Assembly: GCA_026075535.2 (NCBI GenBank)
Contig: AP026538.1
Span: 5,704,001 to 5,768,000 of the forward strand
From: Tricholoma matsutake
Taxonomy: Eukaryota; Basidiomycota; Agaricomycetes; Agaricales; Tricholomataceae
Direction of reading: 5' to 3'
DNA: 64,000 bases
Shown: positions 45,101-55,655 of the stretch, in pieces
Layout: every line of letters begins with the position of its first letter
Position numbering within the stretch: the first letter of the stretch is position 1
Notes under the pieces: model-generated
Told to the model about the DNA's origin: nothing
The model's input: only the letters and a program-made list of their open reading frames with translations
The model's database searches: none
Translations under genes and position numbers: made by a program

Positions 45101-45546
45101 AGTGCTACCTGCTTACTCATTTCCTTGCCACCCTCCTTGAGTTCTCTAGGTGAGATGTATGTATCAACCATTATCTTCTCAGCAGCCAGATCTCCCTGTA
45201 CACTGTATCCTGGACAGTGAAGTAAGACAGTAAGGCCCCCATCTATGTTGTCCAAAGTTGTGATCTGGGCAAAAAATATCGTGTGTGTTGTTTTTTTATA
45301 ATAAAAAAAAGAATGCACTGAGTCAAAGATATCGTGCAAAGCTTCCTTTTGCAACTGATAGACTTCTTGCTGTTCCTGCGAGAAAACCTTCCCAAATCCA
45401 TTGAGTGAGACATACCAGAGATGCAAGCCAGATGGCTTCCTGGTATTGGAATGATCTTTAAGGTGTTGCTGGTGATGAAGAACAGCATGTGAAGCAGCCA
45501 TTCTTTCCGAGGTAGAGAAAGTGGAGCCATGAGTAGAACTGTACAC

Positions 45547-46263
45547 AGCACCAACAACTGAAGGAGAGTAGTCATTTGGAAGACCTTATAGTTTAGTAGA
45601 GCTGAGAGTCAACATAGTACTTGAAGTATGCGAGATGATCAATGGGATGAGAGAATGTGAGTGCACAATGCTAAGTATAGTTTCCAAGTTAAACATGGGC
45701 AAACACAGTCAATGTCAGTAAGATAACACTCCTATGAGCCATCTACTCATTGATAGGTTGTCTCCCTGGCTCAAAGGCCAATTCACCATTTCAACCATAT
45801 TCTAATCACATCGGCTAACTCCTACAATGTCCCAGATGCAGCGCGACCCAGTCTATCAATTGCAATATCATATTGACCATGTCAAAACATCACCAGCAAC
45901 ATTGATCGTACTGAGAAACCACATCGAAAAACCTTAGGACTATCCTGAAAGCCCCTAAGATCCCTCTGAATGAACATCGAACATCCCTGATCAACTTCGA
46001 ACAACTGCGACTGCGATCAAACATCGTCGACCATCATTGAGCATTATCAATTGATATTGAGAGACTATGAGCAACATTGGGCGCCACCTTCATTATCTAA
46101 ATGGTGGAAGACCATGCGCCAGGAAGTATTCCAACTTGTGCTCAAACCTGCTGATAATCTTTAAACAAGAGTGCATTATTCAAGTCATATGCATAAAGCA
46201 TTATCTATGGTATGCTATACTGAGAAGATGCTTACTATTCTATTGCACAGATACGTGAGAGTT
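45547..46263. other. Region between the two KDZ genes
   Basis: No conserved frame. A CATCGAACAT/AACATCG-rich low-complexity stretch lies at about 45900-46060. It may contain the promoter of the second gene. Confidence 0.4.
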
Positions 46264-46690
46264 AATCTTGACTCAGAGCAGGCTCGTGTGGGTGTCTTCA
46301 TCCTCAAGATCTCCTTGGCTACCAATTCTGTTGACAATTTTAAATTTATGCTAGCCATAGTAAATAAACTTCATGAGAACGGTTACATTTATTTCATATA
46401 AATTGAATACTATTAGTCCATAATTGTCAACTTGAATACAAAGTCTACAAGCTTCACAAGCTCATTGTGGGTGTCTTCATCCTCAAGATCCCCATCACTA
46501 CCAATTCCATTGGCAATCTTTTAATTTATGCTAGTGATAGTAAACCTCATGAGAATGGTTACATTTACTTGATATAAATTGAATACTATTAGTCCATAAT
46601 TGACAATTCAAAGTCTGCAAGTTTCTCAAGCTCATCATGGGTGTCTTCATCCTCAAGATCCCCATTGCTACCAATTCCGTTGACAATCTC
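46264..46690 (-). repeat. Tandem duplication of the transposase 3' end
   Basis: GGGTGTCTTCATCCTCAAGA starts at 46290, 46469 and 46639, with shared flanks (ATCCCCATCACTACCAATTC, AACCTCATGAGAATGGTTAC, AATTGAATACTATTAGTCCA). The rightmost copy encodes the last residues of the transposase (DELEKLADFELSIMD). The two copies to the left are untranslated, diverged tandem copies of about 170-180 bp. Confidence 0.8.
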
Positions 46691-49600
46691 TTCAGCATCC
46701 ACAGCTCTCTCCCCCTCCATCTGTTTGTTCAACATGCTTCTGGTGCATAGAAAAGGACTACTCTTTTGAATGGCATCAAGACATTGGATATGAAGTCGAT
46801 TCACAGCGCTTCAAAGTTTCCACACCTGGCATGACTCAGCAGCTAAGGGAGGATCTGACGACAAAAGCTGAGAAATCGCCTGTTTGTAACAAATGGCTTC
46901 ATCGTGGATAGAAACACGAAGCCATCACATTTCAATGTCCAGTCTCATTACCTCCTTGCATGCACAACATAGCTTGAAAAACTTCACTGTTGCTTCACGA
47001 TGAGTTGTGTGTGTCCATGGCTGATTGCGAATGTCTGGTCTAGAATGCCATAGGGTGTCAAATTCACCTATAAATCTGTAATCGACAATCTCCTTCCATG
47101 ATAGTGAGGGATGAGGTGGCATGAGTTTTGCTGCTTGTGTATTGTATCGACTAAGTGTGTTCCTAATAGCTTCAGAATGTTGCTTCAGAGCCTTGCCAAG
47201 CTGACGATGCAGCTTATAACCTGTAAGACTGGCCTTAAAATGAAAAAAAAAACTATATGTGCTCATAAAATAAAATACCAGGGCCTGAACAGCTCAATTT
47301 TGCAAGTTCAAACAATTGCATAACCACTAACCGCTCCAGTTTGTCCAGCGCTTGCTCGTAGTTTGTCTGGACATTAGCTTGACAAAAGGTTTGGTACTCA
47401 GCAGAGGTTGCGGTCCACCGTTCCTCAATATTAAGACCATTCTCAAGGGTCTCAACATACGACTCAGCATTCTGCAGTTTTGAATACACAGTGTCAACAT
47501 GGTGCTGAGTCTGATTAATCACTGCAAGAATCGACACAGAAGCAATAGATGTGAAAACCTCATTCGTGGCAGTTTGAGCGGCAGTCCATTCCTGCCTGAT
47601 CTTAATCTGAATAGCATAATTCAGATTTGATAGGAACACCTCTTACTGACACTGAGAAAGATCATTCAATGCTTGAACATACTGGGATTTCAGGGTAGTC
47701 ATGGGAGATGGTTCTGTCAGATCTTGGAGGTATTTTCTCTCCACTGCAAGATACTGAATAAACACATCATTAGTAATTCTGAATTGTTCACACCGCATGG
47801 CAAGCTTGATCTCAAGAGAATATATTGCTTGAGTTGCCTCTCAATAATGATTCTGAATGAACCGACCTGTGAAAGTCATTGGAATCAGTCATAAGCTTCT
47901 GGTAGCAAAAGGGAGAAATAATATACTCAGACTCGCATACTTGTCCTCATCCCAAAACATGAAATGTTTCTCAATTGCTTGATGGCGATGGAAGTGAGTA
48001 GCATGTTGTGTTCCATGAGCAAGATCATTTGATGAGGAAAACACATGCTCACACCCCTCGCCCTCACTATGTCCTATTCCTTCAATGTAGAGAGGGTGCC
48101 ACTCAAGCTGGCATGCTCAATTGTGGGAATGCCCTGACCATCAAGCAAAACTGCACATCCTTTGCTTTTGCACCCAGACTACTGGCCTCAAAGGTCTTTG
48201 CAAAAGAGCATCTGATGTCATAAGCACAACCAATATCATTGCCAATCAGATCAACTAGGCAATCGATTATTGCAAGTGGGTACTTCGCACTTAATTACTC
48301 ATGAGTAGATGTTCCTCCAAGATTGATGATGATGTACAGTTCTCCACTTCTGACCATATCACACACTAGCAGGACAAATCAATGACAGCATGATGCAATG
48401 AAGATACCAGATTCCTCAAACATCACAAACATTTTTTTGCGTTCCTCTGGGCCAGCATTTCGCCATCGATTGGTGCAGGGCAGACCTGGGCCAGGAGTTG
48501 GGGTGTCCTCTTCCCAATCATTGTTGGTGTCAATATTATCAGTAAGTGGGCTATTTGACTAGTCAGAGGGTCAGCACATGCAATCATGACATGTCTCAGA
48601 TACTCACCCTAGGTACTTCATCCTTGAAGCAGTCAACCTCTTCAACACTTATCCAGTGATCCAAAGTGATTGTACATGAGTCTAGGTGGTCCCTGACATT
48701 ACATACAATACTCCCAAGATGTTTCAAGGAATTATTGCTGTCAATGGATATGAAGCAAGAAAAATACAATTCAGGTTCATCCTCCAGCTTGTTGAAGCAG
48801 CACAGGCAGGATTGTTTGAGACAAAGTTGTGCTGTATCAAGTCCAAGGGCAATGTTTGCTTGATTTTTGAGACGTTGGCAAATTTCAAGATATGCATCAT
48901 ATGCTATCAAAAATTGTGTGGAAAGGTAAGGGACATAAGGTACCTGGAAGCCAGTGGCATTAATTGCATCAACAATTTCTCCAGAAACATCAACAATCAA
49001 CAACATACATTATGCATCTCGCTCAGCATCTTGCACTGTGCTTTGATGCTAAAATGTGGACATGTTCAGTGGGACTGTTGGTAGGCAGCTAAAGTCCTAA
49101 GGGAGATGGCTAAAGTAGGTTGCACGGGGGAACATCTGATATACCCATGGCATAGGAGAGTTTCATTAGGATAGATGTTGCCTGGAAATGTAGGAAAAGT
49201 AGCATCATGTTGAACTAGGAAAAAGATTAGCAATGGTACAAAATGAGAGTGCATGATATACAGAAAATATCGATGACAACAATGCTAATTGGAGGGCCCA
49301 GCATTGTAGTTAACAAGGAATCTGGTATCTTTGGAATGCCTTTGTCATTGATCCATGTTTGACCTTCAAGATAGGCATTGACCAGAGCTGACATTTGCTG
49401 AGACCACTGGTGTGTTTGGATTTTGACATGATCTCAATGATCCCGATCATCAACACACTGGCTGGCACCACAAAATCAAGAAAAAAAGGTGGCTGAGGGT
49501 TATGATGACTTACTATCCAGTCGATTGGGTGAGCATCTCTACAAGATCTTCAAAAACCTCATATTCTCCACCCTCATGACTGATGTCCAGAGCTTCTTCT

Positions 49601-49999
49601 CCAGGTGGGGCAGTATATGAAATGAAATAGTGGAGACATCCTCGCCAGAATAGCCTGCATCAATGTCCATTTTCTCCACTGCATCTCGATCATCTTGTGA
49701 GAGTTCTGTATGTAAACAGTTCAATGCAGCTATTCAGTATGTCATCAATGGTGTCTCGCACCTTGTATAGTTTTTTGACGATCTTGTATTTGTGTTGCTC
49801 ATCGCTGAGCTTTCTTGTAAAATATTTGTTTCATGCTGTTGGCCACATCAAAACCCATGATGAAGGATAGCTTTGGAGAGACCTTGATGCTGGGACCTTT
49901 GAGACATTTGGTGGGATTAAGCTCACATATGTCGACAGTTACATCAAATGCTGTCTGGCCATGTGGCAATTCAACAATATGACATAATGAAAATTGCAC
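46589..49999 (-). pseudogene. KDZ transposase
   Basis: Read leftward through several exon-like blocks. Visible: SYTAPPGEEALDISHEGGEY and VFEDLVEMLTQSTG (about 49600-49510), WSQQMSALVNAYLEGQTWIN (about 49400), IYPNETLLCHGYIRCSPVQP and LAISLRTLAAYQQSH (49170-49066), YLSTQFLIAYDAYLEICQRL and CCFNKLEDEPELYFSCFISI (48930-48740), DHWISVEEVDCFKDEVP (about 48620), RWRNAGPEERKKMFVMFEES (about 48450), LNIEERWTATSAEYQTFCQA (47440) and LSRYNTQAAKLMPPHPSLSW (47130). These follow the order of basidiomycete KDZ transposases. The N-terminal CxC2 zinc domain is not recognisable, and several stops and frame changes remain that introns do not explain. Confidence 0.8.
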
Positions 50000-50709
50000 T
50001 GATAAACACTCGCATGTCCAAAAAGCAATATTGTAAATGCAATAGTATATATGAATCTAAACAACACTAACCTTGCTTGTTGCTTCTAGTGCAGCCTCTT
50101 ATCTACATATGTGTTTCTATGGCCACTAGTGGATTGGTCCATATGGCTCCTTGCCTTTCTTATCATTCATTTTGTAATTATATGGGTATGAGTCAAAGCT
50201 TCATTCTTTGCTATTCTAGATGATTGGGACTCTGGGAGTGCTGAGGTGAAATGAGCAGTGGCATCAACAGTGGCAAGATGTGCTCAATGAGAGCGATGTG
50301 ATGATGTGGCATCAACAGCAACACCATTGAGCTGAAAAGGAAATAGAATGGGCAGCAAGAGTGGTGATATTGACCTTGATGTGGATCATGATGACTGGAA
50401 TATGTTGGAGGGTGTGAGGTGGATGGTCATGTTGTTTGGATGGAAAGGCGCCAGCACTGAGTAGGGCTACACCCACGATGTGATCAACAATGACGAGGGT
50501 AGGTTGGAAGGTGTGAGAGGTATTGTAGGAGGGGTTTATGTTGTTTGGATAGAAGGGTGCCAGCACCGGGTACACTATGAGAGCCTGCAGACAATGATAG
50601 CGGCACATGTTAGTGTTGTTTGGAAGAGGACGCCAGCACCAGGCACAAGAAAGGAAGGAGCCCATGGTCAGAAGAACAACATTGTTGATGAGTGATGACA
50701 ACAAGATAG
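50000..50709. other. KDZ upstream region with repeated GCCAGCACC motifs
   Basis: Between the transposase and the right inverted repeat. It has three diverged copies of a TTGTTTGGA...GCGCCAGCAC segment (about 50431, 50540 and 50617). No gene is certain; it probably includes the transposase promoter. Confidence 0.4.
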
Positions 50710-51380
50710 GGCTGAGATGTCAACAGTGAGTTCACAGTGTGGGAATAGAAGGGGTATGAAGATGCACAGGAAGGGAGAAAGCATCTGAAAGCTGCAGGCA
50801 AGGATAGCAACCACAAAGTTTGATGATGAGCGACAACAATGAGATAGGGTTGGAGAGTGTGAGAAGTAGCATAGAAGTGTGTTTGTGTTGTTTGAACAAG
50901 GAGGTGTCGAGGTGGCATACTATGGAAGCGTGCAGGTAGCTGCTGAGGAAGGGCTACATGGCCAACGTTGACGACGATGACAAGAGTGCATGAGAGAGCG
51001 TGAGAAGCTGTGTGGGCACATGTTGATGTTGTTTGGACAAGGAGGCGTCGAGGCGGCATACTATGGGAGCCCACGAGTAGCTGCTGAGGGAAGGGCTGCA
51101 TGACCAATGTTGCCGACAATGACAAGAGAGCATGAGAGAGCATGAGAGCAGTGTGGGCACATGTTGATGTTGTTTGGACAAGAGGTGGAAGCACCAGGTA
51201 TGCTATGGAAGCCTGTGGGCAGCAGCCGACAATGAAGGAGTAGAATACTACAAGTTTAAAGGTAAGCTGGGGAACAAGCTAACACTGGTGTTGGGTTTTG
51301 ATGGAAGTGAGTATAGTTATAGTGCGTCAGGGGCCAGATCACCCACTACTATTAGGCTGGGTTTGTGGGAAAGCCAGGTG
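50710..51380 (-). repeat. Right terminal inverted repeat of the KDZ element
   Basis: 671 bp, complementary to 34725-35396. Differences between the arms are mostly CG versus TG or CA. Ends GGAAAGCCAGGTG at 51380. Confidence 0.9.
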
Positions 51381-51388
51381 AGTTTTTG

Positions 51389-52152
51389 TCACACTTTATC
51401 ACGATTCATCATGTGACAGTAGATGGTGATTACTCAATTGAGTTTATTTAACTTGTGGAAAGGTATGTAACTTGGGCACTTTACACTGTGCTGACAAATG
51501 TTGTTTATATTTGTTTGTTAAATCATCAAAATACTGTATCTTGCTCAATTCTTGGCCAATTTATTTAATTTAACTTGGAATAAGAAGATACATTATTGGC
51601 CTATCATCGAGGTCATATTTGGCATTATTTGGCATTGTTGTCATGGCTAAATATTGTATCTCCTTCAATTTTCATCCAATTTACACAATTTAACTTGCAA
51701 ATGAAAAATATACTGTTGGTCTATCATTAGGAGATATTTGGCATTATTTGTTCATGACATCAAAAATCAAAAGGCTATAATATATCAAAGCCAATTTTCA
51801 CTCAATTGAGTTTATTTAACTTGTGGAAGGGTATCTAGCTTGAGCAATTTATACTGTGCAAACAATTGTTTATATTTGTTAAATCATCAAAATACTGTAT
51901 CTTGCTCAATTCTTGGCCAATTTGTTTTATTTAACTTGAGAATAAGAAGATACATTATTGGCTCATCATTAAGATCATATTTGGCATTGTTTGGCATTGT
52001 TTGTATTGAATAAACTTAGTACTTCAGTTAGTTCTTCTTTAATCTAACTGATTTGACCTGCAAAGAGTGTGCTAATAACAGTCATTTAATATTTGTTATT
52101 AAATTATCAAAAATACTGTATCTTGCTCAATTCTTTTCTGATCTGTTTTATG
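51389..52152. repeat. AT-rich tandem duplication of about 367 bp
   Basis: AATTGAGTTTATTTAACTTG starts near 51436 and again near 51803, followed by AAATCATCAAAATACTGTAT and GCTCAATTCTTGGCCAATT. Shorter related blocks (ATTATTGGCCTATCAT, TTTGGCATTATTTGGCATT) recur further right. No gene. Confidence 0.65.
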
Positions 52153-52154
52153 TA

Positions 52155-52969
52155 CAGTTGAACTTCTCTTAACCCATACCTCTCAGTGGACACCCTGGGC
52201 TATGCATTATGAGGGGTTATGGGTTGAGAGAGGTTTGCTGAAAAAGAGTCCCAAAAATCATGAAAAAATCATAGAAAATATTTAGGGCTACTGCCTCATG
52301 CTAAATTATGCTATCAATATATGTGTAGATTAGTTTGAGGGATACTGTCTATAATCTCTGAAAGAAATCAGTTAAAACAGTTTTTTTCATACTCTTGACC
52401 TCTTCAAGCCTGATTCGCTTATTGAACAAGCCCAAGAGTGCTTCAAGTTTGCAGGCAATGGGGTGGTTTTAAGTCCTCAGCATATCTGCTAACTGCCTCA
52501 AAAATGTCATGTGGAGTTGGGTGAGGCTTGATGGGTGTATCATCTTCATTGACATCATCTCTTTACACTGATTTCTTTCTTGCAAACCTTCACTGTATCC
52601 ATGAACTTAGAAAGACCTTTCTTAAAGAACTTCAAGTGGTTTAGGAGCCATATAATCTGAGTGACAGCTTTCAAAAGTTTATTTTTTGAGCAATTTGGCA
52701 GCACAGTGATGTGTTACAACCTTATTTCTAAAGTATTCCATAATGGCATATCACAAATCAGTGAATAACTATGTAGAATCAAGGGACTAGGCCTAATATG
52801 GTAGGCAAATGTATGGGTTTTGCCAATGGATGGGTATGAGATATAGGTTATTGTGGACCTACAGATTATGTTATGCAATTCCTTGTGAACCAAGTTGGTG
52901 GACAGCCTGAGCTATGGGTTCTCAGGGGTTATGGGTTATCAGAAGTATGGGTTAAGAGAAGTTCAACTG
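52155..52969 (-). mobile_element. pogo-like (Tc1/mariner) element, internally deleted
   Basis: 815 bp with inverted ends CAGTTGAACTTCTCTTAACC on both sides, flanked by TA (52153-52154 and 52970-52971). Ends of this form plus a TA duplication are typical of the pogo/Tigger branch. The minus strand keeps a decayed frame with LPNCSKNKLLKAVTQIIWLL and KEISVKRDDVNEDDTPIKPH, possibly the C-terminal tail of the transposase. No intact gene. Confidence 0.7.
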
Positions 52970-53174
52970 TAACTACATTGTGGGCCCATCATTGAAATCA
53001 TATCTGGTATTATTTATTTATTATTCCAGTTAGTTCTTGTATAATCAATGTAATCTGTCCTGAAAAGAAATGTATACTATTGGACCATCATCAAGAGATA
53101 CTATTATATATTTGGCATTATTTGTTATTGATAAAAATAAGCTGTATCTTCCTTAGTTATTGTGCTATTAAATC

Positions 53175-53351
53175 ACTACTTTGCTGTGGTGGGTGTGCTT
53201 CACCAAAAGGTTGGGGGTTCAATTCCCTCATGATGTGGTTACCTGGGGTTCAAGTCCCCTAAAGACCATGCCACCACATGGTATCTCTGGTGACTTGCAG
53301 ATGGATCTCAATCCTGACATGGGAAGAAAAATGGGAAAAGGCAATCATATG
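53175..53351 (+). repeat. tRNA-derived SINE-like repeat with two B boxes
   Basis: TGTGGTGGGTGTGCTTCACC is followed by GGGGGTTCAATTCCCTC (53210-53227) and again by GGGGTTCAAGTCCCC (about 53247-53261). Both fit the B-box consensus GGTTCRANYCC, spaced as in tandem tRNA-like heads. The copia element splits the repeat at 53356; it continues as TTCCTTAGTAAAGCAGG from 62062. Confidence 0.5.
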
Positions 53352-53356
53352 GGTCC

Positions 53357-53605
53357 TGTCGAGCACATGTGCATAGCTTATGTAACACTTTCTATAATTT
53401 CATCTATCTGGTATCATACCACCTCAGTGTTTAACCACCACTGAGGTGTAAGTCCCATTATATCTTACTTTGTTATAACCTTACTTATTCATAGTAGTCT
53501 ACCTATTTGTTTCTAGGTACTTACTACCCAATACAGTGTTTAACCACCACTGAGGTTCCCTATTTGTTTCTAGCTTCTTATTCCAGTACCCCTGCAACTG
53601 TGAGA
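53357..53605 (+). repeat. 5' LTR of the copia element
   Basis: 249 bp, starts TGTCGAGCACATGTGC. The 3' LTR starts TGTTGAGC, again a CG/TG difference. Contains two CAGTGTTTAACCACCACTGA hairpin-like repeats. Confidence 0.92.
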
Positions 53606-54240
53606 GGTTATGGGCCCTGCAGATATATCTGACATGTCATCTACATCCAACAGCTAAGTTTTATCTCTTCCCAAACTTTGGGGAGACAGTGCAAACTGGG
53701 CAATGTACTCTGAGTGGATTTTAAACTACATCACCTCAAAGGGACTTCAATGACATGTTCAGAGTACTGCACAAAAGCCAGAAGAGCTCGATGATCATAA
53801 CGGGACTTTTTACAAATGTCATGCAACTGCCCCATTGACCAACAATGAGCTTGAGAAGCATGAACAAGATCAGGATAGCTACAATCAAATGCAAGCAGCC
53901 ATTCACAAGGTCATACAGGACCATTGACAGGTCCACATTCCTCCAAGTCAAGAATGAGGCTGATGGCACAGCCATGTGGAAGAAAGTGATCTCTATCCAT
54001 GCTGGTAAAGGCAGCTTGTATGAGATGAATCCTGTAATTTACCCTCCCCCACCTATTCTGATCGGAGTCCAGTTATTCCAGTCAGAGTCCAGTTATTCTG
54101 GTTGGAGTCCAGCTATTCCAGTTATTCTGACCAGATTCTGGTTATTCCAGATGCTCAACTTAGAGTATATACCCTAATGGATAGTCAAATTTCAAGTCTT
54201 AAGTTGTCAAAGTGCCTACAAAATATATTTGTGCAGAGTA

Positions 54241-54316
54241 AGGATTGAACTCAAGACATCTTGATTAGAGTGATCACATGACAAACCCAACATGTGTGCT
54301 TAACCAGTTGAGCCAC
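54241..54316 (-). repeat. tRNA-like SINE head (left half of composite C)
   Basis: Minus strand TGGCTCAACTGGTTAAGC (A box) and GAGTTCAATCC (B box), nearly identical to 6470-6550. Confidence 0.6.
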
Positions 54317-54473
54317 AGGAGAATTATCAGTTAGTAATATAAGGTTTATTCATGACACTCAAACTCCACAACTCTAATTTTTTTTCAAAGTAGTTAAGAT
54401 AAATTTTTAACCACATCCCTCACATTGAATGCAAGGGAGTGGGGATGATTGTGATTACATACATAAACAAAAA

Positions 54474-54680
54474 ATCCTCCCTCTCACAAGATGCGAGAGG
54501 GAGTTTTATTTATATACATAAAAAGCTAACCCATTGTGTTTGGCATGAGGGGGGAGGTAAAAACATGAAGAAAAAAATCCCTCCCCCATGCAAAATGGGG
54601 GAGGGGGGGCACAATACTAATAAATAATTAAAAGTACAAAAAAATCCCTCCCCACACAAAGTGTGGGGGAGGGGGAGGGG
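54474..54680. repeat. Three CCCTCCC/GGGAGGG hairpins
   Basis: TCCTCCCTCTCACAAG with CGAGAGGGAG; TCCCTCCCCCATGC with ATGGGGGAGGGGGGG; TCCCTCCCCACACAAA with GTGTGGGGGAGGGGGA. Each is separated by AT-rich spacers with ATACATAAA or AATAATTAAAAGTAC. Confidence 0.6.
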
Positions 54681-55204
54681 ATGCAACCCCACTGTGCTAG
54701 GTGTGTTGTCTGTCATTCCACCCACAATCCACCCCATGAGCAGTTGCTTGTGAGGCTGGGGGTGGGTGGCTTGTCATCATTGCCATTCCACCCATGATCC
54801 ACCCCACAAGCAGTTGCTCATGAGGCTGGGGGTGGGTGGTGCATCATTGTCTCCTATCCCTGCACCTGGGCATCATTCCACCCATGTTCCACCCCATGAG
54901 CAGTTGCTCCTGAGGCTGGGGGTGGGTGGCTTGTCATCGTTCATCGCTGTTGTTCCCTGTCTGGATTTCTGTTTTTTTTTTCTTTTTTTTTTTGGGGGGG
55001 GCATTTGGGCATGTCAGTGCGACGTGGTATGAGTACAGAGGCTGGTGGGTGCTTACTAGGTACCCCCCTTCTGGGGTCTCCTGGCATCCCTCTGCACCCT
55101 CCTAGCCCATGTCGACAGCCATCACATCCCATTTGAATGGGGAGGAGGGGATCAGGTGGGCATGGGCATGGGTTGCGCATTTTTTGTTGTGGCAGGTCGT
55201 CCCC

Positions 55205-55320
55205 AGTAGTATACAATCTAAAAAGCAATAAATTACAATTGGTTGATTGATTAAAAAAAAAAGAAAAAAGAAAAAAACTTATCTATTGCCCAAACAATGT
55301 TGCCATCATTTGGGCCCGCA
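55205..55320 (-). repeat. GGGCC hairpin plus intron-like tract (composite C)
   Basis: On the minus strand, CCCAAATGATGG...CATTGTTTGGGC is followed by ATAGATAAGTTTTTTTC, a long T tract, CAACCAATTG and GCTTTTTAG. Same layout as 18743-18841 in composite B. Confidence 0.5.
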
Positions 55321-55586
55321 TTCCGTCCAGTCGGCTCATTTGAAGGTGGTGGTGATGGTGGCAGTGGGCATGGGAATGGTGGTGGTGGGTGCACATGAAG
55401 TGGTGGTGGTAGAGTGGAGAGGAGGAGGAGGTGGCATTGACAATGGTGGTGGTGGTGGTTGTGAGCTGGCAGTCACGTGTCACATGTGATGCATGTATGC
55501 ATACTTATTAATTATTCCATTAATGGCTGTGGTTAACTACGCACCTTGGTTTGGTCATAAAGGTATTAAATGTATGTAGAGGAATG

Positions 55587-55655
55587 ATTACCTGGTAGCT
55601 CAGTGGTTAAGCACAATGTGATATGAAGACCCAAGGTCGAGGGTTCAATTCTTGT
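55587..55655 (+). repeat. tRNA-like SINE head (right half of composite C)
   Basis: CTGGTAGCTCAGTGGTTAAG (good A-box match) and GAGGGTTCAATTCTTG (near B box) 25-30 nt apart. Its relative is the minus-strand block at 18420-18486. Confidence 0.6.

Larger units (their letters stand above)
35776..45546 (-). pseudogene. Second gene of the KDZ element, unknown function
   Basis: Read leftward in many exon-like pieces. From the N-terminal side: LLHCPGYSVQGDLAAEKIMV and SPRELKEGGKEMSKQVALI (45240-45100), SNLDPGFWESAVNVAAEDND (about 44730), LDTIDKLTEDLAVAHHKSLQ (43350-43280), AQEEYNELSMQDHKELVHEF (about 43060), HINNTTHTLAAIENEVIS (about 42930), TDLPMKGVAFATPSVEHFLE and KMEGFAVQGIQGK (42800-42660), MIEGWPKTIPFCNLSETSNS (42400) and HERDEQIERGEVETHG (42240). 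Gypsy element 3 interrupts it at 36140-42151; across the TAGTA duplication the frame resumes as ATRTKKKHQTSAQEVSDTDG. The acidic tail ends at 35776. It resembles a widespread uncharacterised mushroom protein (memory). No enzymatic domain recognised. Confidence 0.6.
34725..51380 (-). mobile_element. KDZ-type giant DNA transposon
   Basis: Long terminal inverted repeats (34725-35396 and 50710-51380) begin CACCTGGCTTTCCCACAAAC. The element is flanked by an 8-bp duplication GGTTTTTG / AGTTTTTG (34717-34724 and 51381-51388, one mismatch). It carries two leftward genes, a decayed KDZ transposase (46589-49999) and an unknown gene (45546-35776). Without the nested gypsy element 3 it would be about 10.6 kb. 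KDZ (Kyakuja-Dileera-Zisupton) elements are known to be expanded in mushroom genomes and to make 8-bp duplications, which agrees with the protein evidence. Confidence 0.85.
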
